A DNA stretch of 64,000 nucleotides from Epichloe hybrida (lineage: Eukaryota > Ascomycota > Sordariomycetes > Hypocreales > Clavicipitaceae): the NCBI GenBank assembly GCA_019022495.1, contig JAFEKR010000021.1:310001-374000 (forward strand), written 5' to 3'. Position numbers and translations under genes: made by a program. The notes under the pieces were generated by a model. The model searched no databases. It was not told the origin of the DNA and worked only from the letters and a program-made list of their open reading frames with translations. Of this stretch, positions 9,966 to 21,280 are shown in pieces (position 1 is the first letter of the stretch; the number at the start of each line of letters is the position of its first letter).

Positions 9966-11167
9966 ATGTCATCTGTCACGTGTCTCAGGTCGTGTGCTCG
10001 ACTCTCGAGAGCATCGCGACCACGACGCCTTGCTGTTGCGGGTTCAGCCATTGCCCGAAACTTGCTGCTGCAATCACCGTTTGCCACGGCTTCTGCACGC
10101 TCGACATGCGGTGGCGTTGCTACCAGTCATGTCAGGCACAGCTCTCATTCTCCCATGGGAGCTGCACCCGCCTACCAGCGGAAAAAGGTCACTCTGGGAA
10201 CACTGAGAAGCCTCTATGGTAGAGGTGAGCCCATTGCTATGATGACGGCGCATGACTTCCCTAGCGCCCACGTTGCCGATCATGCTGGTATGGATGTCAT
10301 CCTGGTCGGTGATAGCTTGGCCATGGTCGCCCTGGGCATGGAAGATACCAGCGAGGTTCTTGTTGAGGAGATGCTGCTGCACTGTCGGTCTGTGGCCCGA
10401 GCCACCAAGGGTGCCTTTACTGTGAGTTCCGTATTTTCTTTTTTTTTTGGTTGTTGTCGTCTGACTCTTTCTACAATGTATCGTGCCGCACGGATGGAAT
10501 GTACTTGTACTTGGGGGGGGGGGTAAAATGGCTGACGCTCCATATCTCAACTCAGGTCGGCGACTTGCCCATGGGATCCTATGAGATATCTCCTGAGCAA
10601 GCGCTCTCCACCGCCATTCGCTTCATCAAGGAAGGCCGTGTTCAGAGCATCAAGCTGGAAGGGGGCAAAGAAATGGCGCCAACTATTCGAAACATCACTG
10701 CTGCGGGCATCCCGGTGCTGGGCCACGTTGGTCTCACCCCGCAACGGCAGAACGCCCTGGGCGGCTTCCGTGTTCAGGGCAAGACCTCTAAAAGCGCCAT
10801 GTCAGTCCTCGAGGATGCCTTGGCCGTCCAGAAAGCTGGCTGTTTCGCCGTTGTTCTCGAAGCCGTCCCCGCTGAAGTTGCTGCGCTCGTCACGCAGAAA
10901 CTGGCCATACCTACCATCGGTATCGGTGCGGGTGCAGGTTGCTCAGGGCAAGTTCTGGTGCAGACCGACATGACTGGCAATTTCCCGCCGGGCAGGTACC
11001 TGCCCAAGTTCGTAAAAAAGTACGGCCATGTTTGGAGCGAGACTCTCAAGGCGATTGAGACGTATCGAGCCGAGGTGAAGAGCCGAGACTACCCAGCCAA
11101 GGAACATACCTATCCCATGCCGGAAGAGGAGTTTGCGGCATTCGAGAAGGCGGTCAAGGATCTGTGA
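9966..11167 (+). CDS. panB: 3-methyl-2-oxobutanoate hydroxymethyltransferase (ketopantoate synthesis)
   Basis: Converts alpha-ketoisovalerate plus 5,10-methylene-tetrahydrofolate to ketopantoate, the first committed step of pantothenate and coenzyme A synthesis. Exons 9966-10421 and 10556-11167 join (ACT|GTGAGT ... CTCAG|GTC) to rebuild TVGDLPMGSY, giving 355 aa. Family motifs are MMTAHDFPSA, VGDSLAMVALG, the EGG segment in SIKLEGGKE, GHVGLTPQ, and GIGAGAGCSGQVLV. I chose the ATG at 9966 over the upstream in-frame ATG at 9930 because of its CACCATG context and because it opens an Arg/Ser/Ala-rich leader of about 65 residues that looks like a mitochondrial presequence. Fungal PanB enzymes are mitochondrial. 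Confidence 0.95.
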
Positions 11168-11383
11168 TGAGAGAAGAGTGTCTGTTTTGTCCACACAGCC
11201 ACACGAGCTTATCCCATCATTCTAAATCGTGCCAAGGTTTCATACGCCATGGCGCATTCGCATTCGCATTCGCATTCGCATTGGATGGATATCAAGGTCA
11301 GCATGGACAGGCGGTTGGCGGTTGGCATGTTCCGGAGGTCGGGGTGATTAGGAAAAGAGTTCAAAGATGGGACGTCGAAAGAG
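11168..11383. other. Short convergent intergenic with CATTCG repeat
   Basis: Separates the convergent panB and ATG12 genes. Contains about four to five tandem copies of a 6-bp CATTCG unit near 11255-11280. No gene. Confidence 0.5.
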
Positions 11384-11972
11384 TTAGCCGAAAGCCGGGG
11401 TCATGGAGTATGCAACGATGAGTTGATCCTGGGCATTTTTGAAGCACTGTACAACATTCAAGAAGAAATCAGCTTCGCTCGTCAACCCTGTTCCTCGTCT
11501 TGGCCGTGAAAACAACGACCGTGTCTCACTCAAACCAACGTACCTGATGCAAGTTCCCCACAACCTCGTCCAAGCTCGGCGCAAACGCACTGTTGACATA
11601 CAAAAAGACACTGTCCGTGTCTTTGCACCTCAGCTTCTTCCTCAAGTATCTTACGACTTCCTCGAACTTCCGTGTGGCGGTAATCTTGCACAGCTCCTGA
11701 GCAAGACCTGGAGCCGCACCCACTGGCTTGAATCTCACGACTACCTTCTCCTGCGCGAACCCGCCCACACTCTCCAGGGCAGTCGTGGCGTCTCGGGGCA
11801 AGTCGGCAAGCATCACGGAGGCACTCATTGTCAGTGGAAGCTCTGGCGAGCCCGAACCGAGGCCATCTTCTCCCTCGGGGAGCGGAGACGTAATTCCGGA
11901 TGAGGGAGAATCGCGCCTTTGTTCAGGTATGGGCAGGGAAGGAGATGGAGCTTGGGCGCGGTCGAGATTCAT
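11384..11972 (-). CDS. ATG12: Autophagy ubiquitin-like protein Atg12
   Basis: Ubiquitin-like modifier conjugated to Atg5. The Atg12-Atg5/Atg16 complex acts as the E3 that lipidates Atg8 during autophagosome formation. Exons 11972-11544 and 11446-11384 join across a GTACGT...ACAG intron, in phase 0, giving 163 aa. The segment [13 protein letters not shown] starts the ubiquitin fold near residue 75, [13 protein letters not shown] [17 protein letters not shown] follows, and the protein ends in a bare C-terminal Gly (MTPAFG), the residue activated by Atg7. The first ~50 residues are Pro/Ser-rich and likely disordered; a second ATG at codon 49 ([14 protein letters not shown]) matches the start of the conserved part and could also be used. 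Confidence 0.93.
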
Positions 11973-13076
11973 TGCAGCTCAAATGGAGTAACGGGGTATT
12001 CGGAGCGGATTCACATGGAATGTTGTCGTGGTCGGTATTCTTGGCTCGGCGTATGAAACGGGAGACGGCTTGAAATGGAAGAGACAACAGGCAGGCAGCT
12101 ACATGTATGTATCATCATCAGCTGCTGTGGAGTATTATTTTATGGCTCCAACCAGGGGGTGGCGGCAGACAGTGCCATTTTCAGCAGACTGGACACTGTA
12201 TGTCTTACTACTCCGTACACATCCCCAATATTATGATATTATGGAATGGCGTACAGAGTACAGAGGACGGGGGACAAGCAATCGCCCGTCACAGGACACG
12301 TTTGTATACCATTGCTCTTTATAATTTTGCTGTTATTGTAACATGCAAAATACATATACATGAGTAACAAGTATATGTACAACCACGGTGGCTTTCCACA
12401 GACATGAGCGTTTATATGTAATGCGCAGCACCAGCCAAGCATGCTCCTCGACCTTTCCACCATGCAGACCATTCCCAAGCATTTGTTGCCTTTCTTGCAT
12501 TACATTGTTCCAATCCTTGACTTGGTTGCTTCGCTGTAAAAATACCAGGTGGGAAGAAAAATTAATAAATAAAAACGCCTCGTCATGGTAGGACGTTCCG
12601 TTCCAATCGACCAAGGAACGAAAAGAAGAAAAAATGATAAAAATGACTAGCCATGCCGCTTGCGCCGACTTGCATGCAGTTCATGATGCAGAGCATAAGA
12701 AGAATGAAGTGAATAGAATGATTGGATAAATCGCTCCATCGGAAAACCGGCTGCCTTTAATGGGTCCCCTTTTGGTCAACATCTAACCGTTGGAGAAATG
12801 AAATGTGGCTTCGTTTGGATTATTTGCTGCAACGGGGATCTGATTGGTATGCGGAAAAAATGGGAAATAAAAATAGAGCGTGAGTCGCATGCAGCCCACG
12901 CCAGGGCAAACAGAGACGCCACATGTCAAAGGTCAAGCAAGGTAGTTGGTGGACGAACATGCTCATCTGAGTACCTGATTTCAATTCGTTCATGGTACTT
13001 TTGGTGCGCGACGGTATCGGTGGTCGAGAAGGGGTCATGTGTGGCGTTGATGAGACATATTCTGCGGGTGTCGTTT
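11973..13076. other. Intergenic between ATG12 and DBF4
   Basis: No gene supported. Both flanking genes are on the minus strand, so this should hold the ATG12 promoter and DBF4 3' UTR. A CTCCGTAC word lies near 12212 and a CGTACAGAGTACAGAG word near 12250. The rest is A/T-rich without structure I can name. Confidence 0.45.
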
Positions 13077-15204
13077 CTACCAACCTCCACCTTCATCGGA
13101 GTCGACGCCTGCATATTTCGGTACGCGTTTGAGCTGCTCAAGCAGCAAGTCCAGCTCGGTCCAGTTGTCGCTGTTCTCTGCAAATTTGCGATGCTTTCGA
13201 CAGAGAATGTGCTTGAAATGGTGTGTCAACGTGAGACAACTCGAGACGGAGAGAGAGAAAGAGGAAGAAGAAAAAAAGAGTACAAACCTCATCAAAATCT
13301 TTAAACTTATCCTGGCAATTCTCACAATAGCCCGGCTTCAAATCTCGCTTGCTCTTGAGTGTTTGTGAGTGCGTCTTTTTATCCTTTCCGTCTGTTCTCT
13401 GGGAATCATCGTCGTGAGGCTGGACAGCCCTGGACGTCGGACGGCCCATATTCGTCGATCGACTAGATGCGACGTCCATCGAGACTTCGGCAAGCCGACG
13501 AGAGCTCACATCATGTGAAGCTGGACGAGCCTTTTGAAGTACCTTCCTCTGCAGGCCATGTACCTCTTTGCTGGTTCCAGCTTTGCTGCCATTGATACCA
13601 GATGTGGAAGAAACCATCTGGGAACGGATTGCGGAGGTGAAATTTGATGGCTGCATGCCCGAAGCTACGGGCTCGCCAGCAAATAATCTCGCAGCTTCAG
13701 CACGACTCGTGAAGGCGTTTTGCAGTTTGGGTTCCGTCTGCTTGGAGATGGCGGCTTTGGCAGGATTGAAAACATCAGCAGAAGCAGCCGATCGAGCACG
13801 GTTGCGCCCGTCCTCCATTTCTGTCAGGCTTCGCTTTCTAGTGACAGGTTTGGGCAGAGGAATCTCCGGGGGCTTGAGCGTGGGAATCGCATCCTCCTTC
13901 TTGACGACCCGGGCTTGCTCTCGCTCACGCGTGCAGCGCTGTTCCTTTTCAGGAATGTCAACCTCTTCCACAAATGGGCACCGACCATTGCCGACGCTTC
14001 GAAACTGAGGCCATTCGCCATCCTGCTTGTTGATTACTTTAGGATACTCTCGTACCATGATGGGCTTGTGCTTGTCGTCCATGTCCCACACGTATATGTA
14101 TGGTCCTTTGAAGTAAACCAACTCTCGGTTAACAGCAGTGGGGTCGCGATCAGATGGGCCATTGATGCGTTCGTTGTGCAGCAATTGGAGCAAGTTTGGC
14201 TCATGTGCACCCTTGGCAATCCCGTACTGGCTACGAGCACTCGTCGTTCTGGTCGAGTGACTGCCAGACTGGGTCTCTGATTCCAACAAAACAGAAAGCA
14301 TGTTCTGAAATTTGTCCAGCGACCAGATTTTCTTGCCCATTTCCCGAGCTTTGTGCAGGACATCGTTATGACGAGTTCCCCTCGATCGTCTGGTCGAATC
14401 ATCGCTCTGATTTGACGGCACTTGGGTCTGTCGGAAGTCGAAGAGAAGCCTTCTTCGAGCTGCCACCGTGTTTCGGTCCAGCAATGATGGATTTATAGTC
14501 TGGGGCTGCTCTTCAGGCTCTTGCTGGTCAGGCTCCACATGTTGTTGCTGCTCGGTCTCGGATCTTTCGACTGGGATGGACCGTGTTGTGACGACGTGGG
14601 TTACATCAATGGAAAAGAAGGGTTCTTGGCGCTATCAAAGATAAGGGGGGGAAGCAACGCGTTAGTCTGGTCATGCGAGTCTGGAAAGGCTTCCAATAGG
14701 GAGCAACAAGTTACTCACAGCACCGAGATATGTAACTCGCTTCGTCAACTTTGCCCTGATATCATCCGGTATACTCTCAAAGTAGAAGACCATTTTAGGG
14801 AACTTAACCCGGTAATGCTTTTTCCACGCCTCTTTCTCCGTGTCTTTGTCTTGCACAGTTCTTGTAGCATCTTGTGCGGATCTCGTGGCACGATCTTTTA
14901 GGGTCGTCGAGCGCGCAGCAGCTGAGCGTTGTACCAAGACCTGGGTACGAGATGTCTTGGTCGGTGACCGGACAGCCCGTTGAGAGCCATTGTCGAGCGC
15001 CTGTTTCTTTGCGGGTGGAGGCTGACCGTAGGCTTCTTCGCGTTGCACATTGGCATATGATCGTTTCTGTTTTGCATGGGCATTGAGGGTAGCATGCCCC
15101 CGTAGCGGTGAGTTGACGACATTGGGGTTACTCGCGAGAGGCACCCGCCGCGTGGACATGGCCGCGATGGGAACTGGTGAGGGAGACAGAGATACGGCGG
15201 CCAT
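13077..15204 (-). CDS. DBF4: Dbf4-type regulatory subunit of Cdc7 kinase (NimO-like)
   Basis: Activating subunit of the Cdc7 (Hsk1) kinase that phosphorylates MCM helicase to fire replication origins; nuclear. Exons 15204-14719, 14631-13288 and 13211-13077 (GTGAGT...ATAG; GTTTGT...CAAG) give 654 aa. The region FYFESIPDDIRAKL...YLGA joined to QEPFFSIDVTHVVTTR is the BRCT-like motif N split by intron 1. A central KGPYIYVWDM stretch is motif M. The C-terminal zinc finger is assembled only after splicing intron 2: C-x2-C (YCENCQDKF) then H-x5-H (HILCRKH), followed by KFAENSDNWTELD, which is strongly typical of the family. The start is the ATG at 15204; the open frame continues upstream without another ATG. 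Confidence 0.93.
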
Positions 15205-16016
15205 GCAACAGTCCAGCAAGCATGCTCGGGAAGTAGAAGACCTAGAGCGTGACGGAGCGTGACAGAGCGTGACCCCAGAATATGGGACACTTGTCGTTTT
15301 TTGTTATGAAGCTGCGGCTAGAGCTTGTTGTTGGTGCTGGAGGGAGGGGCTGGGGCTGGGGCACGTCTTTGCAAGCAAAGGTGAGCGCTCGGCCTGGTCC
15401 GTGGCGAGCACGCGACGTGTAGAGGGCGATACACGTCAAGAATTGCGGGCTTTCGGATGAGAAGTAAAGGATGCTAAGGGGACATTGAAGACGCAAGGAT
15501 GAGGCCTCGCGAGAGGGGACAAGAGCCTCTTTGAACAGCTTGGACTTGTCGTTGCTACTCAACCTCGAAGGAACGTGGTTGTGTGGGTTGAGAAGAAACA
15601 AGTCGTTGCTTGTCGAGCTCTGCTGGTCGTTGCCAGTCACACCACCAGTCCAGTTGTTGACGGAGCCTTCGCGCTTGGCACAACAGCGCTAGGCCCTGTT
15701 TGGCGAGGCTGCCAAAAACACGCACGGGCCAAGCCGCCGCACCAGCAACGGGGGGCGGCGGGTGAACTGCAAAATGATTGAGCCACTGATGAGCGAGAAG
15801 CACTCCAGGGCAGCAGGCTGAGCAGGCTGGGCAGGCTGGGCAGGCTGATTGTTGGTTTTTGTCGTTCTTGTCATCATCTCATCTCATCTGGCTGGTGCGT
15901 GTTTCTACGCCATTGGGGCCATCTTCCCCCCCATCTGGAAGCTTCCTCTGCAAATCCTCGCGAAACTCAAATCCTCGCGAAACTCAATTCCTCGCGAAAG
16001 CGCTTGATTTTTTGAA
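15205..16016. other. Divergent intergenic, DBF4 / ICP55
   Basis: An 812-bp head-to-head promoter region. It contains short repeats (GCAGGCTGG-type at about 15808-15845; a CTCGCGAAACTCAA-type triplication at about 15957-15998) just upstream of the ICP55 ATG. A 132-aa minus frame at 15242-15640 shows no resemblance and is taken as 5' leader of DBF4. Confidence 0.5.
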
Positions 16017-17705
16017 ATGAAGTTTCCACGACCTACATTCCGGAGCTCGTCGCTCCCTTGCAGCGCCCGACCCATCAAGGCTCCGTGGCCATCAAGGAAC
16101 CACGCAAGAAACATCTCATCGTCGAGGACGAACACGGCATGCCATGCCTCGAAGCACGCGGTGGCTAGCAGATTCTACTCCAGTGGCCCGGTTGTGTCTG
16201 CCGCCGACATTCGGTTTGGGCAGCCCGTGTACGAAACGCATCCCCACATGCTCAAAGCCGGTGAACGTAAGAGCACACTCTCACATCTCTTTTTGTTGAC
16301 TCGATGGCAATATTTCATTGTCATGTAAAACTGCGTTGGCAAACCTCGGCGAGAACTCGGCCATCAGCCACACAAACTTGTTTCGTTTTCCGGGTTCCTC
16401 TTCCAACTAATCTTGTTCTTGGCCGCACATTTAGTCACGCCTGGCATCACAGCTCAAGAGTACGCCGATCGCAGAGCAGCTCTTGCCCATTCCATGTCGG
16501 ATGGGGGCGTAGCGGTTCTCCATGCTGCCTCCGTTCAATACAAGTCTGGCGCCGTCTTCCATCCTTACAGGCAGGAGTCGAATTTCTTCTGGCTAACAGG
16601 CTGGAACGAGGATCAGGCTGTTGCCGTAATCGAGAAGACTGGCCCGCATATGGACGACTACAACTTCCGCATGTTCGTCAAGCGCAAGGACCCAAAGGAC
16701 GAGCAATGGAACGGGTACCGAAACGGCATCGACGCAGCCCGGGACGTCTTCAACGCAGATGAAGCCTATTCAATAGATGGCGTGGACAGCCTCCTTCCCG
16801 GCATTCTCCAGTCCGCCAAGCTAGTGTATGCAGACGTGCAGCCTGCCGCTGAATCGGGCAAGAACTGGCTGTGGCGGTTCTTCTCCAGCAAAGAATCGAC
16901 CCGCCCTGCAAGAACGCCTCTGTATCCCGTCATGAATAAGTTGCGGGTGGTCAAGAGTGCAGCAGAGGTGGCCAACATGCGCAAGGCGGGACAGATCTCG
17001 GGTCGCGCCATCACCGAGGCCATGCGACGCGGCTGGACCAAGGAAAAGGACCTCCACGCCTTCTTGGACTATCAGTTTGCCACCAACGGGTGTGACGGCC
17101 CGGCCTACATCCCCGTCATCGCTGGCGGGGACCGCGCCAACTGCATTCACTACACGGTCAACAACAGCACGTTCAGCAACGACGAGTTTATCCTCGTGGA
17201 CGCCGGCGGCGAGTATGGCACCTACATCACTGACATATCGCGGACGTGGCCCGCGTCCGGCAAGTTCACCGCCGCCCAGCGAGACTTGTACGTAGCTGTC
17301 CTCAAAGTCCAACGCACTAGTGTGTCCCTCTGTCGCGAGAGTGCCCAAATGTCGCTCGAGGAGATTCACGGCATCACGGCACGCGGCCTTGTCGACCAGC
17401 TCAGGAGCATTGGCTTCAATGTCTCAATGGGCACCATTGACCAATTGTTTCCACACCACGTCGGCCACTACATCGGCCTCGATGTCCACGACTGTCCCGG
17501 CTATACTCGGAGGGAAACGCTCAGGCGTGGACACTGCGTCACCATCGAACCGGGCGTGTACGTGCCATATGACGATCGATGGCCCAAGCATTTCCACGGC
17601 ATGGGCATTCGGATAGAAGATAGCATTTGCGTCGATGAGGACTCGCCCTTTATTCTGACGACGGAAGCCGTCAAGGAGGTGGATGACATCGAGGCACTGC
17701 GGTGA
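16017..17705 (+). CDS. ICP55: Mitochondrial Xaa-Pro aminopeptidase, intermediate cleaving peptidase Icp55
   Basis: Metallo-aminopeptidase (M24B) that removes the N-terminal residue left after matrix processing peptidase cleavage, stabilising mitochondrial proteins. Exons 16017-16266 and 16435-17705 join across GTAAGA...TTTAG, recreating KAGE-LTPGITAQEY; 506 aa. The first ~55 residues are rich in Arg, Ser and Pro with almost no acid, a matrix presequence. The aminopeptidase-P N-domain spans about 65-240 (FFWLTGWNEDQAV). The pita-bread domain carries all five metal ligands: Asp in LVDAGGEYGT, Asp in TDISRTWP, His in HHVGHYIG, Glu in TIEPGVY and Glu in IRIEDSI. Nothing is truncated. It is read divergently from DBF4. 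Confidence 0.94.
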
Positions 17706-18287
17706 CCAAGGACGCCCGTGGTATCCATCATCCACTTCTGTCCTTACATTTGAACACGACAAACCCAGAGAGCCATCTTGCCCGTCTAGGGTGGTTCCCC
17801 GGCAAGCTAAATTAATTCACCGTGGGGCCGCGTGCGTCCGTCCCAGTGCGTCGCGAAAAATAAGAAGATTTCTTCCATGGGATTAGGATTCCGATTGGGG
17901 GAAAGCCATTTACGAACCACGGCATTACTCTACAACTCTGCTTTGGGAGAAACAATGTCCGATTCCATTTCATCCATTTTGCTCTGAAATGCAGTCAGAG
18001 TGCGCTGTGGCCCTCTACCAGGTTTGTGTGTGCCAGGGGAATGATTCTATTTACACAGTACCGAGAGGGAGACATGATGGTTAGAAAACACACGAAACAA
18101 AAACGCCATCGTGCCGATGCCCGCTCCAAAAATGGCAAAAAAATTCTTTAGAGAGAATTGACAAACATCACTGTTCTAGTCTTTGAAAGCATAGCCGAGG
18201 GCGCCACCAAGTACAAATATAGTCTATCGCCCAATGCTGTTCTCCTACCCTCTTCCCGACCCCAACATATATATAAACCCAAGTCAT
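17706..18287. other. Convergent intergenic, ICP55 / bHLH gene
   Basis: About 580 bp between two gene 3' ends. A/T-rich, with no gene, tRNA or clear repeat visible. Confidence 0.5.
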
Positions 18288-19892
18288 TTAACAAAATCCT
18301 CGAGGGTCGAAAAGTGTCATGCTGTGATGTGGCATCATCAGATCAGCTTGGCTGCCGGTGGTATTGAGTAGGGTTTCGAATGCTTGTATCCTTCGTGAGA
18401 GCTGCTGATGTTCCTGTACGATGGCTTTGTTTCGAGCTTCGAGCTGGTGAATGTATTCGGTTGCCTTCGTCAACACCGTGCCCTAGGGACAGACAAACTT
18501 GGTTAGCATCTTTCCACGAGACAAGCGCATCGACCCTTCACAGCCGTGACGTGAAAGATATTCTTCCCACCTTGCTGATTTTATTGCGACTTTGCTGTCC
18601 AGCAGCCGATCCGCCCTCAGAGTCACCATCTGCCCCGGATGTTTGCAAAGCTGGCACGGCGGCACGTAACTCGGCAATCTTGTCCTTCAAGTTTGTCCGG
18701 TATTTTCGCTCGACATCGTTATGAGCTATCCGATCGGCCGACTTGACTTTGGGAGCTGCAGTCGACAAAGTTGATTTCTTTGCAGCCATTGGTCTCGCGG
18801 TCGGTGTTGTTCTCTTCGTTTGTTTTCTGGGCTCGAGATCGGGCTCATCGGATACATCGCCATTCTTGGCGCTCATTGACTGGGTCTGACCTTCCGACAG
18901 TTGGCTGCGTGGACTTGGGGACTTCTTCTCAAATTGCTGCGGTGGCCTGCACCCCCCCATTCCTGCACCAAACCCTATGCCAAATCCATTGGGCGGGATT
19001 AAAGCGCCGGGCATCTTGCCCGAGCTCAAGGCTTCCTCTAAAAATCTTCGCTGCTCGTCGTATTCCGTAGACGGAGCCGGAGCGTAAACGCCGCGTCTCA
19101 TTTGTCTGGGCACGTCCCGAATAGCAGACGCGATTCGCAAGTCGGGTTGGAATGTATCCAACCCCTCGTGCTTTTGACATGCACCAGTGGTGTTATCGAT
19201 GGAGGGCTGAGATGCCGATTGGTTTGCCGGGCCGGTCGGCTTAGTATTCTTATTTGTTCTTGATTCGAACACCTCCTCCTCATCGTCTGACATGGCTTGC
19301 TCAAAGGCGCTGTCGTCGAAGAAATCCTCTTCTCTAAATGGCACGGTTGCAGTAGCGTACAATCCACTACCGAGCCCAGGGGTAGATCCAGAAGTAATTT
19401 CGATTCTGCTGGAGTTCAGTTAGCTTCGTGTCTGGCAATCGAGTGGTCGGGTCTGGCACCAATGAATGCGTACCTGTCTTGACTGAGCAAATCAGATCGC
19501 TTGGAGTAGTCAATCTCGAAACTTCCCATTTTATCGAGATCGTCATCGAAAGAGATCCAATAATCTATGGAGTCCAAAGCAGGCGTGTCTGGTTCTACCT
19601 TTATTCTCTTCTTATCGTGAAAGTCCCTGGCTTGAAAGACGTCCGACTGGCCGTCAGGCATAGAACTAGCGGATGGCTGTGTAAATGAAAGATCTGCAAG
19701 CGCAGCAATCGCCGGACCGAAGGATGGTATTGACACATCGGAGGGAGCAGATGTGAAGTCAAACGTACCCAGACCAGCAGATCTTGCCGACCAGTTCAGT
19801 GTGTCCTGTGCGGGTCGACATGTTTGTCGGGACGGCGACATGTCTTGATCCGTGCTGCTTGCCGAATGCTCACTGATGACATTTTCGGACAT
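18288..19892 (-). CDS. bHLH transcription factor, SREBP-type without membrane segment
   Basis: Predicted nuclear DNA-binding regulator. Exons 19892-19474, about 19405-18571 and 18482-18288 (GTACGC...CAGCAG; GTGGGA...CTAG) give about 482 aa. The basic region reads IAHNDVERKYR near residue 375. The Tyr in ERKYR, in place of the usual Arg, is the signature of SREBP-family bHLH proteins and allows sterol-element binding. Helix 1 is LKDKIAELRAAVP; a Ser/Gly-rich loop is followed by NKISK-GTVLTKATEYIHQLE (helix 2, split by intron 2) and a leucine zipper. The protein stops about 45 residues after the zipper and has no transmembrane pair, so it cannot be a membrane-tethered SREBP. It resembles the soluble SrbB/SAH-2 group. 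The second exon begins at a CAGCAG tandem acceptor, so forms differing by one residue are possible. The start ATG is chosen for its ACCATG context. Confidence 0.85.
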
Positions 19893-20757
19893 GGTTGCCA
19901 TGCGAGAGACGCAAGGGCGAGGGCGGAAAGGAGATGTGGTCGCCAAACGGGCTTTTGTGATGAAGGGCAACCGCCTAGAAGTATGGATAGGCCCGCGTCT
20001 CGCGGGATGTATTGATCAGATGCTCCGGTTTTGCAATCCGTGGGTTCGCAAGAAGGCGTGTCTGAGTTGAAGTGGTAGAATATGTCAAGCTCTTCATTTG
20101 GCACAGAAGCAGTGGTCGAACAAACAAGATTATTGTTTGTTGCTCGAGCTCGATGGTCGATGCGCGATGCTCGAGGCGTTGCGCACTTGCCAATGTATAA
20201 GTCCAGACTCAAGTTGTGGTTCGGTTGGGTGTGACCTTCTGGTTTTGAAACAAAGCGCAAGACCAATCGATTCAATTGGCAGGAGCAACCATGCGAACTC
20301 GGAAGCTTTGTTACTGACAACCGGGAAAGGCGTAGAGAGGAGAGAAGAGGAAGAGTAAGAGGAAGAGATGGAAAGAGATGACAAGAAGAGCATGCAATCT
20401 GGTCATGACAGGTCAGATTGCATTCGAGAGAAAGAGAAATCGGCAACCCAGGCTTTCGGCACTGGTTCAACAAGGGTTTGCCAATTGGCGGCAGCAGGAG
20501 CAGCAGCAGCAGCAGCAGCCGACGTCCGGACAAGCCCGTCCCGCGCAGCTTGCGGAGTACGGAATATGTTTGGAAGGAATTGGAGGAAAAAAAGATCGAG
20601 AAAAAGATGGAGATGAGAACGATGGACGAGTCGGAAGTCAGCCAAGACTACGTCAGCACATGTAACGGCTGAAGCTTTCAGAACAGAGAGTATGTAATCA
20701 GTATTAAACATGTGCCGCCTTTCGAAAATCTCCGTAGAACCAACCAGATCTGCTATG
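19893..20757. other. Promoter side of bHLH gene with CAG tract
   Basis: No supportable gene. Open frames on both strands here (for example the 245-aa minus frame at 19796-20533) consist of Leu, Gln or Ser runs driven by a CAG repeat at about 20491-20519. It likely contains the long 5' leader and promoter of the bHLH gene. The LTR element begins at its right edge. Confidence 0.45.
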
Positions 20758-20762
20758 CCTCA

Positions 20763-20843
20763 TGTTGAAATCAAAAGAGTGGACCGATCCTTCTGAACCT
20801 AGGATTACAAAGCCTTATATATTTTTAACAATATATTTTAACA
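20763..20843 (-). repeat. LTR copy 1 (81 bp)
   Basis: Outer LTR of the compact element, with TGTT...AACA termini. It matches LTR copy 3 at essentially all positions I compared. It abuts target duplication CCTCA at 20758-20762 and, on its other side, the purine tract of the internal region. Confidence 0.88.
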
Positions 20844-20927
20844 CTCCCCCTGGAATTGTATATCCAGGTGCCCTATTGGAGGTTAGGCTTATACTAGCAA
20901 TTGAATTTCTTTAGTTGTTTTTCGGCA

Positions 20928-21014
20928 GGGTTCGAACCCATAACCTTGCCTCGCAGAGCAGTGCTCTACTGTGGTGGGCGACTAAGCGCTGCAGTGGGCC
21001 CAACCACTGCGCCA
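20928..21014 (-). other. tRNA-like Pol III promoter module in TRIM internal region 1
   Basis: On the minus strand, A box TGGCGCAGTGG (21004-21014) matches the TRGYNNARNNG consensus. B box GGTTCGAACCC (20928-20939) matches GGTTCGANNCC. They are 64 bp apart, a spacing usable by TFIIIC. The flanks do not form a tRNA acceptor stem and the T stem pairs poorly, so it is not a functional tRNA gene; it resembles the head of a tRNA-derived SINE. Confidence 0.65.
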
Positions 21015-21028
21015 CCGGGCTCATAACC

Positions 21029-21095
21029 TGTTGAAATCAAAAGAGTGGACCGATCCGACTGAACCTAGGATTACAAAGCCTTATATATTTTAACA
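21029..21095 (-). repeat. LTR copy 2, middle (67 bp, internal deletion)
   Basis: Same ends as the other LTRs but 14 bp shorter. The deletion falls between two short TTTTAACA-like repeats near the U3 start, which suggests slippage or recombination between them. One further base differs (GACTGAACC against TTCTGAACC context). Confidence 0.85.
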
Positions 21096-21190
21096 CTCCC
21101 CCTGGAATTGTATATCCAAAGTGCCCTATTGGAGGTTAGGCTTATACTAGCAATTGAATTTCTTTAGTTGTTTTTTTTTTTTTTTCGGCA

Positions 21191-21280
21191 GGGTTCGAAC
21201 CCATAACCTTGCCTCGCAGAGCAGTGCTCCACTGTGGTGGGCGGGCTAATACGCTACAGTGAGCCACAACCATTGCGCCA
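21191..21280 (-). other. tRNA-like Pol III promoter module in TRIM internal region 2
   Basis: Second copy. A box TGGCGCAATGG (21270-21280) and B box at 21191-21202 are both kept, although the sequence between and around them has several substitutions relative to copy 1 and the adjacent T-run has expanded. Retention of both boxes despite nearby drift is notable but two copies are too few for a test. Confidence 0.6.

Noticed and set aside
19796..20533. 245-aa Leu/Ser-rich minus frame upstream of the bHLH gene
   Set aside because: Composition follows a CAG tract; no motif, and it overlaps the bHLH first exon in another frame.
20930..21024. Reading the A/B-box segments as ordinary tRNA genes
   Set aside because: The A and B boxes are perfect, but the 5' and 3' flanks do not pair into an acceptor stem, the T stem has mismatches, and the segment is part of a repeated unit bounded by LTRs.
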